A DNA stretch of 11,976 nt from Pseudomonadales bacterium (GTDB lineage: Bacteria; Pseudomonadota; Gammaproteobacteria; Pseudomonadales; Moraxellaceae), in assembly GCA_013043915.1 (NCBI GenBank), contig JABEVH010000043.1, positions 1 to 11,976 of the forward strand. The letters run 5' to 3'. Under the pieces are notes generated by a model, which had not been told where the DNA came from, did no database searches, and saw only the letters and a list, made by a program, of their open reading frames with translations. Of this stretch, positions 7,030 to 11,976 are shown one piece after another. Position numbers and translations under genes: made by a program. Each line of letters starts with the position of its first letter. The stretch's first letter is position 1.

Positions 7030-8160
7030 TCAAGCCGTTCCCCAGAGGAGCAGGGAATTTAATGCAGGAGCTTGTTTCATCTGCTCGATATAAAGAATCC
7101 TGAACTCAGGCAGGGTGCAGTCACGGAGAAATGAACCGTGATAGGGAGAGCCTTTGGCGCTGATGATGGCTCGCACACGGGGCGCTTTTGGGATAGATGT
7201 TCTACGCGTCACAACAGCAATTTCCTGATTAGCTAAACGTACCAGAACTCCTGGCGGAAAGGGTGAGAGTACCTGGGAAAATGCCTGGTAAAGTGATGGA
7301 TTGTGTATTTCCATGGCCAGTACCTGCTAGGCCTGGTCGACTGAAAGCCGATCACGATAGGCGCGGTTGGAAATCATGGCGGTATAGCGTTCGGCAAGGT
7401 TAAGCACCTGGGCTTCGACAAGAATAGGGGGGCAATCTTTGCCCAAGGGGTATCCGGATCCATCTTCTTTTTCATGATGCTGTTGCATGATGGCCAGACA
7501 GAATTCATCGACAATGCCAGCCTTGATGGCAATCTGAACAGCTAAATCTGGGTGCTCGCGCAATACGGCACGCTGCTCATTGGAGAGACGGCTGTGAGAG
7601 CCGTTGAGTTTGTCTTGCATGGAAAGGTAGCCTACATTGGCAATCAGTGCTGCTGTCGTAACCGATCGCAAAGTTTCCTCAGGCCATTGCAATTGACTTC
7701 CTAATATGCTGACAAAGAAGGCGTGTAACAGGGGTAGTTGGATGGAGAAAGAGTGGACAACGGTGGTATGCGCCAAGGCAAGACAGGCATCGGGATCATC
7801 ACGGCACAAGTCTGAAATTCTTCCTGACAAATGTTTGAGTCGCTGTGGGCTATCTTGCTCAGCATTGAGGAAGTGGGTTAAACAAACATCGGCTTCTTCA
7901 AGCAGGCTAGGAAACGCTAAAAAGGGTTGGAATTTTCGATTATCGATAACAGCATCTTGTGAATCTGACGGATTGACGAACATGCCGCGCTCAAAAAGAC
8001 GCTCTAGCTGATCCTTGGAGTCGATCACAAAGCTCTTTTGTAACAGCAACCTGCCCTGGGCATCATAGACATTAAAAGGAATAGCTTTCCCCACTTCTAC
8101 CATGCCTGCTCTCAGTCTGGGTGACCGCAAGGATTCGTTCGTAAACGGGCAATAAGCCAA
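7030..8160 (-). pseudogene. Degenerate HD-GYP-type protein gene interrupted by an in-frame amber codon
   Basis: Residues 1-277 (8160-7330) and a 98-codon continuation (7326-7030) lie in one frame, separated only by TAG at 7327-7329. Seen: an N-terminal segment (VGKAIPFNVYDAQGRLLLQKSFVI, about 23-46), an HD-GYP-like core, HHE (228-230) with DGSGYP (233-238), and, after the stop, FPPGVLVRLANQEIAVVTRR and the family's usual ending. The HD doublet is replaced by Ala174-Asn175, so even an intact protein would probably lack c-di-GMP phosphodiesterase activity and act as a sensor or scaffold. TAG is followed by CAG, part of a known leaky context, so readthrough is possible but unproven. The truncated product would still contain the core. 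Start is uncertain: TTG 8160, TTG 8130 or ATG 8103, none with a good ribosome site. A sequencing error at the TAG cannot be excluded. Confidence 0.8.
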
Positions 8161-8181
8161 AAAGTTATAAAGAAGCGATTC

Positions 8182-8210
8182 TATATACTCATTTCCTCGT
8201 ATTTCGCCAA
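8182..8210 (-). promoter_or_regulatory. Candidate sigma-70 promoter for the HD-GYP-like gene
   Basis: On the minus strand TTGGCG (8210-8205) is followed after exactly 17 bp by TATATA (8187-8182). Transcription would start near 8175, just before the TTG at 8160. The -35 matches only three of six positions and the region is AT-rich, so the call is tentative. The rest of the 143-bp gap between 8161 and 8303 shows nothing else I can name. Confidence 0.3.
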
Positions 8211-8303
8211 ATCAAGTTTCGTATCGTAATTTATGGGTCTGAGGAGGCAATGTTCGACTTGTGTGTACAAACTGATAAAATATCTTCGAGTTATTGTTCA
8301 TCA

Positions 8304-8849
8304 TCATTGTACGGCTCCTGCTGCCTGCAGAATCAAGCCGTGCCGCTGAGCTGACTCATGGTTCAACACAACAACGGAGGTCGGTGGCAGTGCCCAAGTT
8401 TTAATGACGGGCTTCAACGCCAGCGATAGCGCGTCTTGCAACGACACCAGCCATTCCTCCTTATGCCCATTGATGACCAGCACAAAACGAAACCCCAGCG
8501 ATTTCAAATCAACGGCTTTGAAGGAATGCGGTAGCTCATTTTCCGCTTCGGAGTGGCGTTGCAGTCGAGCAGCAACGCTAAGCAAAAAGCCGTTGGTCAG
8601 CTTGGCGCGGATTTCCTCGATGAACTCGGTAAAGTTGGGCTGCGTCTCGGGCCTAGGACTGCTAGATTTGGCTTCGACCACCCAAATCACTGGCGCTTGG
8701 CCCTGTTTTTGCCGCAACAGCAAGAACTCAGCCATCTGCACACCATCCTGAACTAGGCTGTAGCACTTGCTCTTTTCGACATAAAAGCACTCGCCCGCAG
8801 CATAGGGACCGAATGTCATTCCCGATTCAATGATGGCTTCCGTGGTCAT
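8304..8849 (-). CDS. Uncharacterised 181-aa protein with PD-(D/E)xK-like motif, partner of the ATPase
   Basis: Not a family I can name. It has an alpha/beta look: a short acidic and aromatic start (ESGMTFGPYAAGECFYVEK), then D35 and E41 in VQDGVQMAEFLLL, then the strand VIWVVEAKSS with E59-A-K61, followed by a long helix (PNFTEFIEEIRAKLTNGFLL). An acidic residue on one strand and E-x-K on the next is the signature of PD-(D/E)xK nucleases, so a nuclease effector is plausible; other E-x-K proteins exist. The C-terminal half has strands (GFRFVLVINGH, TSVVVLNHE). The start ATG (8849-8847) overlaps the ATPase stop in an ATGA tetranucleotide, a firm sign of translational coupling; longer readings upstream (from 8945) lie inside the ATPase gene. 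It probably works with the ATPase as a two-component system. No signal peptide or membrane segment is seen. Confidence 0.75.
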   Translation of the reverse strand: MTTEAIIESGMTFGPYAAGECFYVEKSKCYSLVQDGVQMAEFLLLRQKQGQAPVIWVVEAKSSSPRPETQPNFTEFIEEIRAKLTNGFLLSVAARLQRHSEAENELPHSFKAVDLKSLGFRFVLVINGHKEEWLVSLQDALSLALKPVIKTWALPPTSVVVLNHESAQRHGLILQAAGAVQ

Positions 8850-9862
8850 TTTAGAGCCAGCTCTACTTCCTGTTGGTAGAGAGAGATCGACTCGGCGATA
8901 ATCGGGTTGTCCGGCATACCGTTTTTCAGATCGTCGTAACCCCACCCGTTGCTAGTGGCAGAAATTACTGGGATGGACCATTTACGCGTCTGCGCGATCA
9001 GAAACAACTTCTTGACCACAAAATAAGAATGGCTGGCCATGAAGAACTGGATACCGCGTTCGGCAAGTATCGCAACGATGTCCAGCAGTTGCGAGATGGC
9101 TGTGGGATGCAGTGCTGACTCAGGCTCGTCGATCAGCACGATCGAGTTGGTGTTCAGATAGCGGTTACCTAGCAGTATGTCCAAGATGGCGATCTTCTTG
9201 ATTCCTTCGGCTGTCACACCAATTGGAAACTTCTGCCGCTTGGCATTAACGAACAACCAGCGGCCCGAGGCCTCTTCGTATTCGATCACACCGCCAAGGA
9301 TTCCCTCAAGCTGGGTACGAGACTGGGCAAATTCCGCAATGTTCTTGCCTTTGGTCGTTGCAATTTTTAATGCTTTGGCAAGATCAAAATAGGTATCATC
9401 AAAGCCAAATACCTTATCCTGCTCGCGCGATTTCAGAATGATCTGGTGCAGCGACAGTATTTCTTTAGCTGGCAGGAATATTGAATTGCTGGCTCGTGGC
9501 GGAACGTGGTTTTCAAGGTTTGAAATTTGTTTAGTGGTGTCTTTGCCAAAACTGTAGGAAAACTCATTTTTATCTAGAGTGATACAGCTCGACAAAGGGA
9601 CATCAGTTCCCCTACTTACCAAGTCCCCGATCTTTTCAGCCTGAAACGTCCAGTACAGCTTGTCTACCAGAATCTCGGACGCAGACCGTTGCTCATTGCC
9701 GCGCTTGTAGTCTTCCAGCGTGCGTAAGCTGCTATAGATCGACTTGAGCAAAAAAGTCTTACCGCTGCCATTGCCGCCAATAACCAGATTGATCTTACCG
9801 AGTTCTGACCAGTTGATGCTGGAAAGTGGGCCAAAGTTATCGAGTTTTATTTGATTGATCAT
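8846..9862 (-). CDS. AAA/ABC-type ATPase (RecF/SMC-like, OLD-type fold), first gene of a two-gene cassette
   Basis: A 338-residue ATP-binding protein. Seen: N-terminal INQIKLDNFGPLSSI typical of RecF/OLD-like ATPases, Walker A GGNGSGKT (29-36), a signature-like VTAEGIKKIAIL (216-227), Walker B IVLIDEPESALHP (241-253, D245 and E246) and an ASHS switch histidine (H278). The middle holds a helical insert, probably lacking a long coiled coil. No Toprim or nuclease domain follows, so the effector is probably the partner encoded next to it. The C-terminal WGYDDLKNGMPDNPIIAESI segment recurs in ATPases of this kind, as I recall them. ATG 9862 has only a weak AGGA about 14 nt upstream. The pair is oriented away from a Tn3 module whose res-like site lies just upstream, so it may be transposon cargo. 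Defence against phage or plasmids is the likely role by analogy with other ATPase-effector pairs, not shown. Confidence 0.85.
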   Translation of the reverse strand: MINQIKLDNFGPLSSINWSELGKINLVIGGNGSGKTFLLKSIYSSLRTLEDYKRGNEQRSASEILVDKLYWTFQAEKIGDLVSRGTDVPLSSCITLDKNEFSYSFGKDTTKQISNLENHVPPRASNSIFLPAKEILSLHQIILKSREQDKVFGFDDTYFDLAKALKIATTKGKNIAEFAQSRTQLEGILGGVIEYEEASGRWLFVNAKRQKFPIGVTAEGIKKIAILDILLGNRYLNTNSIVLIDEPESALHPTAISQLLDIVAILAERGIQFFMASHSYFVVKKLFLIAQTRKWSIPVISATSNGWGYDDLKNGMPDNPIIAESISLYQQEVELALK

Positions 9863-9901
9863 CTGTCGCCCATCCTATTGACGTTGTTAGCCGGTATCCT
9901 A

Positions 9902-10046
9902 GTTTTCCGGCATGGCGGCAATTTCTGTACTGGTACATGGGTGTCGTAAAACACATGTTTTCCGACAGGGCTGATTCTGACGCCAACATTTTCCTGCCAG
10001 CCCGTACAGAAATATACGGAAAACGGTATCGCTATGGTATACCATA
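9902..10046. other. Inverted-repeat array, probable res (resolution) site of the Tn3 module
   Basis: The 214-bp gap between the ATPase start and tnpR holds dense symmetry. ATTTCTGTAC (9921-9930) recurs inverted as GTACAGAAAT (10004-10013). GTTTTCCG appears at 9902-9909 and 9957-9964, and inverted as CGGAAAAC at 10017-10024. CCGTA-N8-TACGG is a dyad at 10002-10019, and TATGGTATACCATA (10033-10046) is a perfect 14-bp palindrome. Tn3 res sites are about 120-130 bp, hold three resolvase-binding dyads and sit beside tnpR, which fits. Subsite boundaries cannot be fixed by eye. Promoters for both divergent genes must lie here too. Confidence 0.5.
10033..10046. repeat. Perfect 14-bp palindrome before tnpR
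   Basis: TATGGTATACCATA is fully self-complementary and ends 31 bp before the tnpR start codon. It may be the resolvase-binding dyad that also represses tnpR, as in Tn3-type autoregulation, or a promoter-overlapping operator. Confidence 0.55.
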
Positions 10047-10076
10047 CGTAAATCTCAAGCTATAGGTTTTTCGTAC

Positions 10077-10685
10077 ATGTTAGTCGGTTACATGCGGGTA
10101 TCGTCCGAATCGGATCGCCAAACCACCAACTTGCAGCGTGATGCGCTCATGGCGGTCGGCGTCGATAGCCGACATTTGTTTGAAGACCATGCTTCCGGCG
10201 CCAAGGATGATCGGCCAGGATTGACAAAGGCGCTGGAATTCGTTCGCCCCGGTGACGTTCTGGTGGTCTGGAAGCTCGATCGGCTGGGACGCTCGTTGTC
10301 GCATTTGTTGTCCATCGTCAATGCGCTAAAAGAAAAGCAAGTGGCATTCCGTTCGCTCACTGAGGGAATGGATACTACGACGCCTTCCGGCGAATTGTTG
10401 TTTCACGTATTCGGGGCGCTAGCCCAGTATGAAAGGGCGTTGACGCAAGAGCGGGTCGTTGCCGGCTTGGCAGCAGCCAAGCGGCGTGGACGAATTGGCG
10501 GGCGACCGCTCGCTATTGCCGGCGAAAGACTCGATTCGATCATCACGGCGCTAAACGGCGGCATGTCCAAGGCGGCGGTATGTCGTAATTTCGGCGTCAA
10601 ACGAACCACGCTAATCGAAACACTCGCACGTATTGGCTGGCCGGAGTCGATCCATTCACAAGATGCTTCCCCCTTGGCTGATTAG
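10077..10685 (+). CDS. tnpR: Tn3-family serine resolvase
   Basis: A 202-residue small serine recombinase that resolves transposition cointegrates at res. Seen: MLVGYMRVSS with R7 and the catalytic serine S9, the conserved arginines R46 (in DRPGL), R69 and R72 (in VWKLDRLGRS), the TTPSG block (101-105), the YER helix at 118-120, GRIGGRP (138-143) at the start of the DNA-binding arm and a C-terminal helix-turn-helix (GGMSKAAVCRNFGVKRTTLI, about 161-180). Full length, all catalytic residues kept, so probably active. ATG 10077 has no clear Shine-Dalgarno. It heads a unit with tnpA 23 bp downstream, and the res-like region lies immediately upstream. Hin/Gin-type invertases share the fold, but the neighbouring transposase makes a resolvase the best call. 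Confidence 0.93.
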   Translation: MLVGYMRVSSESDRQTTNLQRDALMAVGVDSRHLFEDHASGAKDDRPGLTKALEFVRPGDVLVVWKLDRLGRSLSHLLSIVNALKEKQVAFRSLTEGMDTTTPSGELLFHVFGALAQYERALTQERVVAGLAAAKRRGRIGGRPLAIAGERLDSIITALNGGMSKAAVCRNFGVKRTTLIETLARIGWPESIHSQDASPLAD

Positions 10686-10708
10686 CCATCAATGAACGAT
10701 TTTTTTCC

Positions 10709-11932
10709 ATGCAAGCAAGCGATACCGCCTATCCCCGCCTCAAAACTAATTTCAACGTCGGCGAACTGGAACGTTGGTATACGCCGACTCTGGAAGAGCG
10801 CACCTTGTGCGAACAGATTCTACGCGGGCAGAACACCCGGCTCGGTTTTCTTCTTTCTCTAAAGACATTCCAGCGCCTGGGTTACTTTGTGACATCGGAG
10901 CAAATCCCGGACGCGATCATCGAGCACCTGGCGAAAATCGAAAAGCAACCCGTTAATCGACAGACACTGGCGCAATACGATGTTTCACGGACACGTAAGA
11001 CGCACATGGGCCTGATCCGTCGCTACTTGGATGTCCGCTCGTTCGATAGCGAAGCACTCAAGCTGTTATGCCAGGCATTGGTAGATGCCGCACTGACCAA
11101 GGAGGACTTGGCCGATATTGTCAATGTCGGAATCGAAATGCTGGTCAAATACCGGTACGAGTTACCGGCATTCGATACGTTGCTACGCGAGGCCAAGGCA
11201 CAACGTGCCGCGACCTATCAGGCATTATTTCATGACGTTTTCGAGCGATTGAGCAAAGCTGATCGGGTCTTGCTCGACGACCTGTTCGTGGTCGAAGAAG
11301 GCTCCCGAACCAGCCCGTGGAACGATCTCAAGACGGATGCGCCCAAGGCGAGTCTGAATGGACTGCGAGAGTTATTGATGCGCTACGACGATCTCTCCGC
11401 CTTGGCTGGTCATCAGGAATTGTTGCGCAATATTCCCGTGGTCAAACGGTATCAACTATCCCTCGAAGGCTTAAGCCTGGATGCCACCAGCATGGTGGAT
11501 ATGGAGGCGAAGAAGCGATACACCGTCGCCCTCGCTTTGATCGAACGGCAATTGGCGCGGGTGATCGACGATCTGTGCGACGTTTTTTGCAAGCAAATGA
11601 TGAAAGTGCAGCACTTGGCTGACGAGGAATTGGAAACCTACTTGACGGCCAACCAGGACAAAACAGACGAAATCCTGCGCCGCTTTGCCAAGCTCGATAC
11701 CTTATTGCAGTCCGACCAGCCGGCAGATGATCAGATTACCAGCGCCAAGCAACTGGTCACCGAGCGCCCCGATTTATGCGAGTTCTCGCGTGTCCACGCC
11801 GAGTATGGCGGCAAGAACGAATGCCGCTTCATGTGGCAGCATTTTAAAACCCGTCGCAGTGAGTTGTTCCGCATCCTGACTAACATGCATGAAGGCGAGC
11901 CGACGCCCCCGAGCATGAAAGCCTTGGCGTAG
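10709..11932 (+). pseudogene. tnpA: Tn3-family transposase, N-terminal part only
   Basis: The 407 residues align by eye with the N-terminal and middle part of Tn3-family TnpA: the DUF4158-type DNA-binding region (ELERWYTPTLEERTL, GFLLSLKTFQRLGYF, TRKTHMGLIRRYL) through the FSRVHAEYGGKNECRFMWQHF and SELFRIL blocks. Full TnpA proteins have about 950-1000 residues, and the catalytic Asp-Asp-Glu residues lie in the missing second half. The frame ends at TAG (11930-11932) after an unfamiliar 14-residue tail, HEGEPTPPSMKALA, so an internal deletion, frameshift or insertion probably removed the rest. The bases after the stop contain a sequence resembling the inner end of a Tn3 terminal repeat. No ribosome site is evident before ATG 10709; translation may be coupled to tnpR. 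It cannot be active alone, but could still bind ends or regulate. Confidence 0.85.
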
Positions 11933-11956
11933 CAGAGGCTGCTGCATCATGACGTC

Positions 11957-11976
11957 TTTAGCGTTATCTTAAAGGT
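11957..11976 (+). repeat. Possible inner part of the right Tn3 terminal inverted repeat (cut by window edge)
   Basis: TTAGCGT (11958-11964) reads ACGCTAA on the other strand, matching the inner tip (ACGCTAAG, ACGTTAAG) of many Tn3-family 38-bp terminal repeats. If real, the repeat would run to about 11994 and end in CCCC, outside the window. It lies about 25 bp after the truncated tnpA, where an intact element would have its right end. A seven-base match alone is weak. Confidence 0.25.

Larger units (their letters stand above)
9902..11976. mobile_element. Defective Tn3-family transposon module (res, tnpR, partial tnpA)
   Basis: The order res-like site, tnpR, tnpA in one direction is a standard Tn3-family transposition module. 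The ATPase/effector pair lies on the far side of res and may be cargo, which would put the left end somewhere near 8161-8303, but no GGGG-tipped 38-bp repeat was found there. Outer ends and target duplication cannot be defined here. Confidence 0.65.

Noticed and set aside
8235..8260. GGGTCTGAGGAGG as a left Tn3 terminal repeat
   Set aside because: Only three Gs at the tip, no ACGCTAAG-like inner end, and no inverted partner inside the window.
8304..9862. Assignment of the ATPase pair to PARIS, Gabija or Septu
   Set aside because: No Toprim or DUF4435 partner, no OLD Toprim domain, no UvrD-like helicase and no HNH motif is visible.
1..11976. CRISPR arrays and rRNA genes
   Set aside because: No regularly spaced direct repeats and no rRNA-like conserved blocks were seen on either strand.

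Overview
The window looks like proteobacterial chromosome (beta- or gamma-class; I cannot place it more closely). The signs are an AraC-type regulator with an OruR/VirS-like N-terminal domain, a GFA-family thiol protein, a degenerate HD-GYP protein of a type I associate with Betaproteobacteria, a small His/Gln-rich periplasmic protein, and a Tn3-family transposition module at the right edge. Coding density is high and start sites mostly carry good Shine-Dalgarno sequences.

Left part (1-6580): a GyrI/SbmC-like ligand-binding domain, probably N-terminally cut (217-666), is preceded by hairpin-rich DNA. Next comes a compact leftward operon: a glycyl radical enzyme (GRE, 5031-2632), its radical-SAM activating enzyme (2620-1592) and a short-chain dehydrogenase resembling 3-ketodihydrosphingosine reductases (1616-816). 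The genes are 11 bp apart or overlap by 25 bp, so they are probably translated together. Divergent from them is an AraC-family regulator (5157-6167) followed 11 bp later by a GFA-family zinc/thiol protein (6179-6580). The divergent region carries two TTGACA direct repeats exactly 21 bp apart, a plausible AraC operator. The likely reading is an inducible anaerobic pathway: the GRE does a radical elimination or cleavage, the dehydrogenase reduces or oxidises a carbonyl product, and the GFA-like protein may handle an aldehyde-thiol adduct. The GRE substrate is not identifiable; its active-site loop is Cys-Thr-Glu-Leu rather than the familiar Cys-Val-Glu-Pro.

Middle part (6597-8303): a secreted His/Gln-rich small protein (leftward) and an HD-GYP-like gene (8160-7030, leftward) broken by one in-frame amber codon at 7327-7329. 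The same frame continues after it with the family's usual C-terminal region, and the HD doublet is also lost.

Right part (8304-11976): a leftward two-gene cassette with an ATGA overlap, an ABC/SMC-like AAA ATPase (9862-8846) and a 181-residue protein with a PD-(D/E)xK-like E-A-K motif (8849-8304). This is the best candidate here for an uncharacterised ATPase-plus-effector (defence-type) system. Beside it, transcribed rightward, are a serine resolvase (tnpR) and the N-terminal 407 residues of a Tn3-family transposase (tnpA). Between cassette and tnpR lies an inverted-repeat-rich stretch that looks like a res site. TnpA stops before its catalytic domain, and a sequence resembling the inner tip of a Tn3 terminal repeat appears about 25 bp later, suggesting a deletion derivative. 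Both ends of the element are undetermined from this window.
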